From Microcella alkalica (GTDB lineage Bacteria > Actinomycetota > Actinomycetes > Actinomycetales > Microbacteriaceae), in NCBI RefSeq assembly GCF_014137945.1, contig NZ_JACGWX010000004.1, positions 62,001 through 126,000 of the forward strand: a stretch of DNA of 64,000 nucleotides. The letters run 5' to 3'. The notes under the pieces were generated by a model. That model had not been told where the DNA came from, searched no databases, and saw only the letters and a program-made list of their open reading frames with translations. The stretch's first letter is position 1, and each line of letters begins with the position of its first letter. The position numbers and the translations under genes were made by a program. This document shows, in pieces, positions 30,882-39,798 of the stretch.

Positions 30882-31574
30882 ATGCCCATGACCTCCGCCG
30901 TCGGCGCGCGACGCGCAGTGCTCGCGGCCCTCGCCGCGATCGCGACCTCCGCCCTCGTCGGGTGCGCCGGCGTGGGCCCGGCCGGCACGTCCGCATCCGT
31001 GCCCCCCGGCGACGGGCCCATCGTCGCCTTCTACGGCGACTCGTACACGCTCGGCACCGGGGCCTCCGACCCGTCGAAGCGGTGGTCGACGATCATCGCC
31101 TCCGACCGCGGCTGGCGCGAGTTCAACCCGAGCGTCAACGGCCTCGGCTACGTGCGCAACCGCTCGATCGTCGGCGACGGCGACCTGCCGTCGCTGATCA
31201 TCGAGCAGCAGCCCGACATCGTGTTCATCACGATGGGCCTCAACGACAACTTCGACTACGACCGCGTGGGCGAAGGGATCCGCGAGGCGATGATCGCCGA
31301 CATCGACCGTCTCGTCGCCGGGCTGCCCGACGCGCGCCTCATCGTCGTCGAGCCGTTCTGGTACACCGACGAGCGCCCCGAGTCGGTCGAGATCATCAGC
31401 GGATGGCAGCGCGAGCAGGCCGAGCGCATCGGCGCCGACTACATCGCCGGCGCCTCGCGCTGGATCGAGGGCCGCCCCGACTGGATGGCGATCGACGGCC
31501 TCCACCCCAACGACGAGGGCTACGCCGCGATGGCCGAGCGCATGGATTCCGAGCTCGAGAGGCTGGGCCTGTGA
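30882..31574 (+). CDS. SGNH/GDSL hydrolase lipoprotein
   Basis: A 230-residue secreted esterase-like protein. A signal peptide ends in a lipobox (SALVGC, Cys about residue 28), so it should be lipid-anchored outside the membrane. The SGNH blocks are FYGDSYT (nucleophile Ser), GLNDNFD (Asn) and IDGLHPNDEG (Asp and His of the catalytic pair). Substrates could be O-acetyl groups on glycans or lipids. The gene ends GTGA, where the GTG is the reconstructed original start of a second SGNH hydrolase now displaced by the ATPase cassette. Confidence 0.88.
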   Translation: MPMTSAVGARRAVLAALAAIATSALVGCAGVGPAGTSASVPPGDGPIVAFYGDSYTLGTGASDPSKRWSTIIASDRGWREFNPSVNGLGYVRNRSIVGDGDLPSLIIEQQPDIVFITMGLNDNFDYDRVGEGIREAMIADIDRLVAGLPDARLIVVEPFWYTDERPESVEIISGWQREQAERIGADYIAGASRWIEGRPDWMAIDGLHPNDEGYAAMAERMDSELERLGL

Positions 31575-31600
31575 TCGTCGGCAGCTACGCCGCGATCGGC
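31575..31600 (+). repeat. 26-bp direct repeat, left copy
   Basis: These 26 bases, beginning TCGTCGGCAGCTACGCC and ending GCGATCGGC, recur exactly at 32955-32980. The left copy starts at the first base after the stop of the first SGNH gene; the right copy lies inside the first codons of the second. The distance between copies is 1380 bp. Confidence 0.95.
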
Positions 31601-31602
31601 AG

Positions 31603-32868
31603 TCACGGCCCGAGCTGATCCGCCGGAACGACCCAGACGCCATCCGGTCGCCGAAAGGCTGCTCCGGAGGGGATCACCACGACCAGTGCCCTCGGGGTCG
31701 TCTGCACGCGCGATTCGCCGAGCGAGATCAGCGCGGCCGCTGCCTCGTCGATTCTCGAACCGCCCAGCTTGATCTCGAAGGCCATCCATGCGCCATCCGG
31801 GGTGGTGACGATGACGTCTGCCTCGAGCGCGCCGCTGCTCTCGCGATAGTGGAAGGTGCGCGCGCCGATCGCGTCGGCGTAGCACCGCAGATCCCGAACG
31901 ACCAGGTTCTCGAACAGCGAGCCCATCGTGTTGAGGTCGCCCACCATGCCGCGACTGTCGACACCGAGCAGGGCGGCAGCGATCGACGGGTCGGAGAAGT
32001 ATCGCTTGGCGGTGCTCACGAGACGCGAGCGTGATCGAAGGGCGGGCGACCAGGCGGGGAGATCCTCGATGACCATCAGGCGCTCTGCGGCCACGCGATA
32101 ACGATCCGCGGTTTCCGCGGTGAAGCCTGACGTCGAATCGCCGAAGGCGCGACGAACGATCTTTGCCAGCGGGATCGGAGCTCCCGTCACCTGCGCGTAC
32201 GCCGTCAGGAACCGTTCGAGAGCGCTGGGGTCTCGCGGTCGACCGGCCAGCGCGGGAAGGTCGTTGTCGATCAGCGCGGTGAGATAGGCCTGCGGGAACC
32301 GTTCGGCACGCGATTGCGACGCGCGCGCTGTGGCCGGCCAACCACCGCGAGCGATGAGCTCCGCGGTCTCGTGAAGCGACCTCGTCGTACCGGGAGAGGG
32401 GGCCGCACCCCCGTCGAGCAACGCGCGCAGGCTCACAGCGCCCCGTGACGCGCCGGACTCGAAGGAACTCATCGTCCGCATTCGAATGCGACTGATTCGG
32501 CCGGCGCCCGTGTGTCGGGCGATGTCGTCGATGGGCATCGCCGACCCGGTCAGAAGGAACTGCTCGGGCTCGCCTCCGGCGTCGTCGACGGCGCGGCGGA
32601 TGTGATCCCAGAGGGCGGGGACCAGTTGCCACTCGTCGAGGAGGATCGGTCGCGCACCGGAGAGCAGAAGCGACGGTTCGAGCTCTGCGAGTTCTCGAGC
32701 CTGCCGGTCGACGTCGAGTCGGATGGTCGTCGCCGCGAGCCGGCTCGCGGTCGCCGTCTTCCCGACCGCGCGTGGACCTTCGATCACTACGGCGCCGACC
32801 GTGGCCAGCTCCCGGGCGATGACATCATCAGCAATGCGCGGCAGGTACGATGAGTCGCTTGCGGGCAT
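31603..32868 (-). CDS. AAA ATPase with DUF4143 domain
   Basis: About 421 residues. VVIEGPRAVGKTATASRLA is the Walker A loop (about residues 27-45) and RPILLDEWQLVPAL is Walker B. VEQFLLTGSA-like sensor (EQFLLTGSAMP) follows, then a winged-helix/DUF4143 part ending with a nuclease-fold-like ALEADVIVTTPDGAWMAFEIK. Such proteins are widespread, often strain-specific, and their role is unknown; defence or toxin-antitoxin functions have been suggested for some. ATG 32868 is preferred; TTG 32892 is in frame. It is encoded against its neighbours inside a 26-bp direct-repeat-flanked cassette. Confidence 0.85.
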   Translation of the reverse strand: MPASDSSYLPRIADDVIARELATVGAVVIEGPRAVGKTATASRLAATTIRLDVDRQARELAELEPSLLLSGARPILLDEWQLVPALWDHIRRAVDDAGGEPEQFLLTGSAMPIDDIARHTGAGRISRIRMRTMSSFESGASRGAVSLRALLDGGAAPSPGTTRSLHETAELIARGGWPATARASQSRAERFPQAYLTALIDNDLPALAGRPRDPSALERFLTAYAQVTGAPIPLAKIVRRAFGDSTSGFTAETADRYRVAAERLMVIEDLPAWSPALRSRSRLVSTAKRYFSDPSIAAALLGVDSRGMVGDLNTMGSLFENLVVRDLRCYADAIGARTFHYRESSGALEADVIVTTPDGAWMAFEIKLGGSRIDEAAAALISLGESRVQTTPRALVVVIPSGAAFRRPDGVWVVPADQLGP

Positions 32869-32881
32869 GGTGCACTGTACC

Positions 32882-32915
32882 GCAATTCGCAAGACTTCTA
32901 TTCGGCAATTTGCAA
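32882..32915 (-). promoter_or_regulatory. Low-GC upstream region of the ATPase with a paired motif
   Basis: GCAATTCGCAA (32882-32892) and GCAATTTGCAA (32905-32915) differ by one base and are spaced 23 bp apart, about two helical turns. The second contains the odd palindrome GCAA-T-TTGC. The surrounding 60 bases are distinctly AT-rich compared with both flanks. This fits a promoter with tandem operator sites, perhaps for autoregulation, but no regulator is identified. Confidence 0.4.
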
Positions 32916-32941
32916 CCCATATAGTCAGGAATTTTCATACC

Positions 32942-33733
32942 ATGGTCTCCACGCTCGTCGGCAGCTACGCCGCGATCGGCGACAGCTTCAGCGAGGGCAT
33001 GGGCGACGAGCTGCCCGACGGGAGCCCGCGCGGCTGGGCCGACCTCGTCGCGCTCGGGCTCGCCGCGGCGCACGCGAGCGCCGGGGGGTCGGGCTTCGGC
33101 TACGCGAACTTCGCCATCCGCGGCCGATTGCTCGGCCCCATCCTCGCCGAGCAGCTGCCGCCGGCGATCGCCCTCGGCCCCGAGCTGCTCACCCTCAACG
33201 GCGGAGGGAACGACATCATGCGCCCGCGGGTCTCGGTGGCGGAGACGGCCGACCGCCTCGTGGACGCGGCCGGCGAGGCGGCGGCGGCGGGCATCCGCGT
33301 CGCGATCGTCAGCGGAGCCGACCCCACCAGGCACATCCCCCTCGGCCCGCTCATCAGGGCGCGCGGCGACGAGCTCGCCGTCGCGGTGCGCGACCGGATC
33401 GCCGGAACCGGCATCGCCTTCATCGACAACTGGTCGGATGCAGCGCTCACCGACCTGAGGTACTGGTCCATCGATCGCCTCCATCTGAACGCTCTCGGCC
33501 ACGCCCGCGTCGCCGGAAACGTGCTCGCGGGCCTCGGGGTCGCGGTGCCGGAGGCCTCCCACGCCCCGCACGGCGACACCGAGCCCGACATCGCGCGCCC
33601 CCGCACTGCCGAGTACTGGCGGCAGTACGTGCTGCCGTGGATCGGCCGGCGCCTCACCGGGCGCTCGTCCGGCGACGGGCGCGCGGCGAAGCGACCGACG
33701 CTCCTGCCGGTCGAGGTGCCGCCGGAGATCTAG
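32942..33733 (+). CDS. SGNH/GDSL hydrolase, cytoplasmic
   Basis: A 263-residue SGNH hydrolase without a signal peptide. Block I is AIGDSFSEG with the nucleophile Ser, block III is NGGGNDIMRP with Asn, and block V is RLHLNALGH with the His. The C-terminal LPWIGRRLTGRSSGDGR tail is common in actinobacterial members. The ATG at 32942 and three further codons come from the inserted cassette; codons from 32955 onward match the left repeat. There is no clear ribosome-binding site before this ATG, so expression may be altered relative to the ancestral coupled gene. Confidence 0.9.
   Translation: MVSTLVGSYAAIGDSFSEGMGDELPDGSPRGWADLVALGLAAAHASAGGSGFGYANFAIRGRLLGPILAEQLPPAIALGPELLTLNGGGNDIMRPRVSVAETADRLVDAAGEAAAAGIRVAIVSGADPTRHIPLGPLIRARGDELAVAVRDRIAGTGIAFIDNWSDAALTDLRYWSIDRLHLNALGHARVAGNVLAGLGVAVPEASHAPHGDTEPDIARPRTAEYWRQYVLPWIGRRLTGRSSGDGRAAKRPTLLPVEVPPEI
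32955..32980 (+). repeat. 26-bp direct repeat, right copy
   Basis: This copy is identical to 31575-31600. Here it encodes part of the N-terminus (LVGSYAAIG) of the second SGNH hydrolase and continues directly into GACAGCTTC (Asp-Ser-Phe), the active-site block. In the left copy the sequence after the repeat is unrelated. Confidence 0.95.
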
Positions 33734-33739
33734 GTCAGC

Positions 33740-34666
33740 TCAGCGCGGCGCGAGCGTCGCGGCGATGACGAGCAGTGCGGGCACGGCGCCGATCGTCGAC
33801 AGCAGCACGGCATCGCGCGCGACCGCGACGTGCCGGTCGAAGCGGTGCGCCCAGCTGAAGACGTGCTGTGCGGCGGGGAGGGCCGCGAACACGACGACCG
33901 TGAAGAGCGGCATGCCCGAGAGCCCGAACACGAGCCAGCCGACGAGCCACGCGATCGTCGGCATGACGACGACCTTGAGCGCGGTCGCGAGCAGCGCGTC
34001 GCGGCGGCCGGTGCCGGGGGCGAGCACGCGCACGCCGTGCAAAGACATCCCGAACAGCAGCAGGATGATCGGCACGGCCGCCCCGCCCACGAGCCTCACG
34101 GGCTCGAGCACGATCTCCGGCAGCCGCAGCCCCGTGACGGCCAGGAGCACGCCGACGAGCGAGGCGATGATGATGGGGTTGCGGATCGGCTGCAGCAGGA
34201 TGCGCCCGATCGACGCGCGGCCGCTCGTGCTGACATCGAGCACGGCGAGGGCGATCGGCGCGAACACCGTGAGGTTGAGCAGGATCACGGGCGCCGCGAG
34301 CGCCGCGTCGCCGAGCACGAAGATCGCGATCGGCAGGCCGATGTTGTTGGCGTTGACGTAGCCGGAGGCGAGGGCGACGATCGTCGTCTCGGGAACTCCG
34401 CGGCGCCAGACGAACCGCGCGACGACGGTCGCGATGAGGAAGCACGACACCGCGGCGATCGCCGAGATCGGGATGAGCGAGGAGAACAGCCGGCTGACGT
34501 CGGCCTCCGAGAGCACGGTGAGCAGCAGCAGGGGAGTGAGCACGAAGAACGCCAGGCGCGAGAGCACCTGATCGGCGCCCTCGCCGAGCAGGCCGATGCG
34601 CGCGATGATCCAGCCGAGGCCGATGATCGCGGCGATGACGGCGAAGCCGGTCAGCACCCCGATCAC
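33740..34666 (-). CDS. AEC-family transporter (auxin efflux carrier-like)
   Basis: A 308-residue membrane protein with ten predicted helices in two halves of five. GYVNANNIGLPIAIFVLGD in the fourth helix is the conserved AEC motif, and LFGMSLHGVRVL lies before the second half. Bacterial members export or import small organic acids such as malate; the substrate here is unknown. The GTG start is preceded by GGGAGGCG. Its C-terminus lies 6 bp from the end of the convergent SGNH gene. Confidence 0.88.
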   Translation of the reverse strand: MIGVLTGFAVIAAIIGLGWIIARIGLLGEGADQVLSRLAFFVLTPLLLLTVLSEADVSRLFSSLIPISAIAAVSCFLIATVVARFVWRRGVPETTIVALASGYVNANNIGLPIAIFVLGDAALAAPVILLNLTVFAPIALAVLDVSTSGRASIGRILLQPIRNPIIIASLVGVLLAVTGLRLPEIVLEPVRLVGGAAVPIILLLFGMSLHGVRVLAPGTGRRDALLATALKVVVMPTIAWLVGWLVFGLSGMPLFTVVVFAALPAAQHVFSWAHRFDRHVAVARDAVLLSTIGAVPALLVIAATLAPR

Positions 34667-34718
34667 GGGCGCCTCCCTCTCGCGCGCCCCCGCGCATCCC
34701 CCCGCATGCCGGCCGCCG

Positions 34719-35036
34719 TCAGCAGGCGGACGGATGCGCGACGACGGGCGTCGTCACGGTGCCGATGCGCTCGATGTCGATCGTCACGGTGTCGCCGGGG
34801 CCGAGCAGCACCGGGGGAGTCCGCACGTAGCCGACGCCGTCGGGCGTGCCCGTGACGATGACGTCGCCCGGGTTGAGCGTCATCGTGCGGCTCACGAGCG
34901 CGAGCACCTCGCCGACCTCGAAGATCATGTCTCGAGTATTGCCGTCCTGCATCGTCTCGCCGTTCACGATCGTGCGCACGCGCAGTCCGTCGCGCAGGTC
35001 GCCGACCTCGTTGCGATCGTCGACGGCGTCATCGAG
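34719..35036 (-). pseudogene. Fumarylacetoacetate hydrolase-family protein, C-terminal fragment
   Basis: About 105 residues match the C-terminal part of FAH-family hydrolases: LRVRTIVNGETMQDGNTRDM, FEVGEVLALVSRTMTLNPGD and VIVTGTPDGVGYVRTPP. The N-terminal two thirds, including the metal-binding Glu-Glu-Asp residues, are missing. The frame upstream runs into the TSUP gene, with which it overlaps by a few bases. It is the stump left by a deletion, and the TSUP gene has taken the place of its 5' part. Confidence 0.75.
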
Positions 35037-35799
35037 CTCGCCGCTTCCTGAGGTCGCGGATCGCCAGCTGCGCGGCGAGGGCCAGCAGGAGTGCCGCGAA
35101 CAGGACGCCGCCCACCGCGGGCGGGATGAGGAACGCGAGCCACACCCCCGCGATCGAAGCGGGCACCGCAGGGGCCGCGACGACCGCCGCATCGCGCATT
35201 GACAGCATCCCGCCGCGGAGATTGATCGACGAGCTCAGGATGGCGGCGGGGATGAGCGCGACGAGCGACGTGCCGCGCGCGAGCAGATCGCCCATGCCGA
35301 ACACCGTCATGAGCACCGGAACGGCGATCACGCCGCCGCCGATGCCGAACATGCCGGAAGCCGTGCCCATCACAAGACCGAGGAGAAGGTAGCCGAAGAG
35401 GACACCGGTCGAGAACTCGACCTCGGCACCGCGCTCAGGGGCGACGAGGACGAGACGCACGGCGACGACGAGCATGCCCGCGATGAAGAGCCACAGCAGC
35501 CAGCCGAGCGGCAGGCGGCGGAGGAGCCAGCTGCCGATCGGGGCGCCCACGAGCGCGCCGCCGGCGACGATGAGCGCCGCCGACAGGTCGATCTCGCCCT
35601 GGATGCCGTAGCCGATCGCGCTCGCGGCGGCGATCGGGACGACCGCGAGGAGCGAGGTGGCGGCGGCGCGGCGCTGATCCATGCTCGCGAGCCACATCAG
35701 GAGAGGGACCATGATGAATCCGCCGCCGACGCCGAACATCCCGGAAAGAAGTCCCCCGACTGCGCCGACGAGAAGAAGGGGCAGAATCACTTGCTCCAC
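35029..35799 (-). CDS. TSUP-family (TauE/SafE) sulfite/anion exporter-like protein
   Basis: A 256-residue membrane protein with seven to eight helices. The repeated family motif appears twice: GLLSGMFGVGGGFIMVPLL near the N-terminus and ASGMFGIGGGVIAVPVL in the second half. TSUP proteins move sulfite, sulfonates or other organic anions. The C-terminus ends KRRAR at the junction with a truncated FAH-family gene, so its last residues could have been changed by the deletion. It is divergent from mqo across about 50 bp. Confidence 0.88.
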   Translation of the reverse strand: MEQVILPLLLVGAVGGLLSGMFGVGGGFIMVPLLMWLASMDQRRAAATSLLAVVPIAAASAIGYGIQGEIDLSAALIVAGGALVGAPIGSWLLRRLPLGWLLWLFIAGMLVVAVRLVLVAPERGAEVEFSTGVLFGYLLLGLVMGTASGMFGIGGGVIAVPVLMTVFGMGDLLARGTSLVALIPAAILSSSINLRGGMLSMRDAAVVAAPAVPASIAGVWLAFLIPPAVGGVLFAALLLALAAQLAIRDLRKRRAR

Positions 35800-35849
35800 C
35801 CTAGTCGCGCGGCGCGGGCGCGGGGGTCGCGGGCGTAAACTCGGGTATC

Positions 35850-37322
35850 GTGACTGAACGCATCGACGTGGCCCTGATCGGCGGGGGCATCATGAGCGCG
35901 ACCCTCGGGACTCTGCTGCAGCAGCTGGAGCCCGAGTGGGACATCCGGATCTACGAGCGCCTGAGCGACGTCGCCCTCGAGAGCTCGAACCCCTGGAACA
36001 ACGCCGGCACGGGCCACGCCGCCCTGTGCGAGCTCAACTACACGCCCGAGAAGCCCGACGGCACCATCGACATCACCAACGCGGTGAAGGTCAACGAGCA
36101 GTTCCAGGTGTCTCGCCAGTTCTGGTCGTACCTCGTGGGCGAGGGCCTCCTGCCCGAGCCGAAAGCCTTCCTCAACGCGACGCCGCACATGAGCTTCGTG
36201 TGGGGCGAGGCGAACGTCGAGTACCTGCGGAAGCGCTACGAGGCGCTCAAGGACCACCCGCTCTTCGCGGGCATGGAGTACAGCGAGGATGTCGCGCAGA
36301 TCCGCGCGTGGGCGCCGCTGCTGATCCCCGGCCGCGCCAAGAGCCAGCCGATCGCTGCGACCTACATGGCAGCGGGCACCGACGTCGACTTCGGAGCCCT
36401 CACCCGTCTGCTCGTCGACGGGCTCGTCGCCAACGGAGCCTCGCTGCACCTCGAGCACCGCGTCACGGGGCTGAAGAAGCTGAAGGACGGCGCCTGGCGC
36501 GTATCGATGCGCCACGAGGTCGGCAGCACGCCGACCGAGGTGGAGGCGCGCTTCGTGTTCGTCGGCGCCGGCGGGCACGCCCTGCCGCTGCTGCAGAAGA
36601 GCGGCATCCCCGAGATCCGCGGCTTCGGCGGCTTCCCCATCAGCGGAGAGTGGCTGCGCAGCGACAACCCCGAGGTCGTCGCGAAGCACCTCGCGAAGGT
36701 CTACGGCAAGGCCTCGGTCGGCGCGCCGCCCATGTCGGTCCCGCACCTCGACACGCGCGTCGTCGACGGCGAGACCTCGCTGCTGTTCGGCCCGTACGCG
36801 GGCTTCAGCCCGAAGTTCCTCAAGACCGGCTCGTGGCTGGATCTCTTCGCGTCGATCACGTGGCACAACATCGTGCCGATGCTCCAGGTCGGCCTGCGCA
36901 ACTTCGACCTCGTGAAGTACCTGGTCGGCGAGCTCACCGCGAGCCGCGAGGACCGCCTGAACGCCCTCCGCGACTTCTACCCCAGGGCGGATGGCCGCGA
37001 CTGGTACAAGATGGTGGCCGGTCAGCGCGTCCAGGTCATCAAGCGCGACCCCGAGAAGGGCGGGATCCTCCAGTTCGGCACCGAGGTCGTCGCCTCGGCC
37101 GATGGGACGATCGCCGGCCTGCTCGGCGCTTCGCCCGGCGCCTCGACGGCCGCCCCGATCATGCTCGAGCTCATCGCGCGCTGCTTCCCCGACCGCATGG
37201 CCGACTGGACCCCCCAGCTCTCGCGCATGATCCCGTCGTTCGGAGGCAGGGTGAGCGACGACCCGGAGGTCGCCGACCGCATCCTCGGCGAGACGGCCGC
37301 GACGCTCGCGATCGCTCGGTAG
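35850..37322 (+). CDS. mqo: Malate:quinone oxidoreductase
   Basis: A 490-residue membrane-associated flavoprotein that oxidises malate to oxaloacetate and passes electrons to quinone, replacing or assisting malate dehydrogenase in the TCA cycle. DVALIGGGIMSATLGTLLQ is the FAD-binding loop, PWNNAGTGHAALCELNY is highly characteristic, and LLFGPYAGFSPKFLKTGSW and QVIKRDPEKGGILQFGTE complete the family pattern. The length is normal. It starts at GTG 35850. The same enzyme is standard in corynebacteria and many Microbacteriaceae. Confidence 0.97.
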   Translation: MTERIDVALIGGGIMSATLGTLLQQLEPEWDIRIYERLSDVALESSNPWNNAGTGHAALCELNYTPEKPDGTIDITNAVKVNEQFQVSRQFWSYLVGEGLLPEPKAFLNATPHMSFVWGEANVEYLRKRYEALKDHPLFAGMEYSEDVAQIRAWAPLLIPGRAKSQPIAATYMAAGTDVDFGALTRLLVDGLVANGASLHLEHRVTGLKKLKDGAWRVSMRHEVGSTPTEVEARFVFVGAGGHALPLLQKSGIPEIRGFGGFPISGEWLRSDNPEVVAKHLAKVYGKASVGAPPMSVPHLDTRVVDGETSLLFGPYAGFSPKFLKTGSWLDLFASITWHNIVPMLQVGLRNFDLVKYLVGELTASREDRLNALRDFYPRADGRDWYKMVAGQRVQVIKRDPEKGGILQFGTEVVASADGTIAGLLGASPGASTAAPIMLELIARCFPDRMADWTPQLSRMIPSFGGRVSDDPEVADRILGETAATLAIAR

Positions 37323-37369
37323 CCGGTCTCGCCGCTCGCGCGCGAGGTGCTGACCGATACCCTGAACCC

Positions 37370-38374
37370 ATGTCGTTCCGTGCGCCCGTCGACGGTGACG
37401 CCGCCACTCGACGCCGCTGGGTCGTGATCGCGGGCGTCACCGCGCTCGTGCTGCTCGACGTCATTCTCGTGGTGTGGGTGCTCGGGCGCCCGCAGTCGAG
37501 CGAGTCGGGCTCGCAAGAGCCCATCGCGGGCGCGCCCTCGACCGACGTGACGATCGAGCCCGAGCCCGATGCGGACCCGGATGCGGATCCGCCCGACGAC
37601 CCGGGCGCCCCCGCACAGATCGAGCCGGTCGCCTCGGGCCCGGCGGCACGCATCCTCACCGCCGTCGACGGCGACGTCGCCTGGCGCGCGACGACGGGCG
37701 AGTGCCCGGCCGCGGCGGCGAGCCCGGAGTTCTCGACCGACGGCGGTGCGAGCTGGACGACGACGGACGCCACCGGCCCCACGGGCGTCACCGCGCTGCA
37801 GCGCATCATCGTCTCGAGCGCCGACGTCGCGGCGATGGTGGGTGCCGCCGCCGACGACTGCACGCCGACGCTCATCCGCACCTACGTCGCCGGCGACAAC
37901 TACGCCGACTATCCGGCCGAAGTCGTCTCCGCCTGGCACGTCGACCCGGCCGACCGCGCACTCGTGAACGCGCCGGGAGGGGCGGTCGAGGCGCCGTGCG
38001 CCGCCGTCGTCGCCGTCGCCGCGGCATCCGACGTCGCCGCTGCGGTGCTGTGCGCCGACGGCTCCGTCTCCACGACGACGGATGCCGGGGCCGCTTGGTC
38101 GACGCCGGTCGCTGTCGCCGGCGCCCAGGCGCTGGCGCCCACCGACGGGGGCTTCGTCGTGGCGCGTCTCGGCGGCACGGCCTGCGAGGGTGTGGGCGTC
38201 GCGATCGTCGACGCCGCCGGAGCGGGCGCGACCGACACGGGCTGCCTGCCGGTGCCGCGCGACCCGGCGACGCTCGCCGGGCAGGTCGCCGTGAGCGACG
38301 GGGGCGGCACCCTCTGGCTCTGGGCCGGCGAGGCGGTCGTCCGCTCCACAGACCGCGGAGCGACCTGGGGTTAG
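37370..38374 (+). CDS. Membrane-anchored Asp-box (sialidase/YCF48-like) protein, function unknown
   Basis: A 334-residue protein with one N-terminal helix (about residues 16-38), an acidic Asp/Pro-rich spacer (about 50-80) and an extracellular domain with three Asp-box-like turns: STDGGASW, TTDAGAAW and STDRGATW at the C-terminus. These resemble beta-propeller blades of sialidase or photosystem-assembly (YCF48-like) folds, though there are too few for a whole catalytic propeller. Four to six cysteines probably form disulfides outside the cell. I cannot name a function. Confidence 0.6.
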   Translation: MSFRAPVDGDAATRRRWVVIAGVTALVLLDVILVVWVLGRPQSSESGSQEPIAGAPSTDVTIEPEPDADPDADPPDDPGAPAQIEPVASGPAARILTAVDGDVAWRATTGECPAAAASPEFSTDGGASWTTTDATGPTGVTALQRIIVSSADVAAMVGAAADDCTPTLIRTYVAGDNYADYPAEVVSAWHVDPADRALVNAPGGAVEAPCAAVVAVAAASDVAAAVLCADGSVSTTTDAGAAWSTPVAVAGAQALAPTDGGFVVARLGGTACEGVGVAIVDAAGAGATDTGCLPVPRDPATLAGQVAVSDGGGTLWLWAGEAVVRSTDRGATWG

Positions 38375-38508
38375 GCCCGCCCGCCTGTCGCCCCGCCCGC
38401 CCGTCGTCCTCCGGCCCGGCTGCCCGTTGGCCGCCGGCCCGACCACCCGCTCGCCCGCCTCGAATCGCGCGTGGTCCTCCTGCGATCGCGTGATCCCCTC
38501 ACGATGTA

Positions 38509-38541
38509 GAGGAGTGACGAAAAGCGATCACGTCACTCCTC
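38509..38541. repeat. Perfect 11-bp inverted repeat with 11-base loop
   Basis: Arms GAGGAGTGACG (38509-38519) and CGTCACTCCTC (38531-38541) are exact reverse complements. The loop includes GCGATCA, which can pair with the upstream CGTGATC (about 38489-38495), so two mutually exclusive hairpins can form. It lies in the 263-bp gap between the convergent Asp-box and galK genes. It could be a bidirectional terminator or an intergenic repeat element. Nothing else is recognisable in the gap. Confidence 0.7.
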
Positions 38542-38637
38542 GACAACGGAAGGGCACGCGGGGGCGGACGGAGGGGGAGGGGGCCGGGCGGCGTCGCCGC
38601 CGACTCGGCCAACTCAACCGGCAGCCCGTCTGCCCGT

Positions 38638-39794
<1,157 letters not shown>

Positions 39795-39798
<4 letters not shown>

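Larger units (their letters stand above)
31601..32980. mobile_element. Inserted cassette carrying an AAA/DUF4143 ATPase, flanked by the 26-bp repeat
   Basis: One unit of 1380 bp (ATPase plus one repeat copy) separates two SGNH hydrolase genes. Removing it joins the left repeat to 32981 and recreates a gene starting GTG 31571, reading MIVGSYAAIGDSFSEG and overlapping the preceding TGA. The present second gene instead begins at an ATG supplied by the cassette (MVSTLVGSYAAIGDS). No transposase or integrase gene and no terminal inverted repeat is visible. The unit behaves like an inserted element of unknown mechanism. Confidence 0.6.

Noticed and set aside
31571-31620. A short peptide gene MIVGSYAAIGSHGPS after the first SGNH hydrolase
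   Set aside because: It is the interrupted start of the ancestral second SGNH gene, ended by the cassette junction, not an independent gene.
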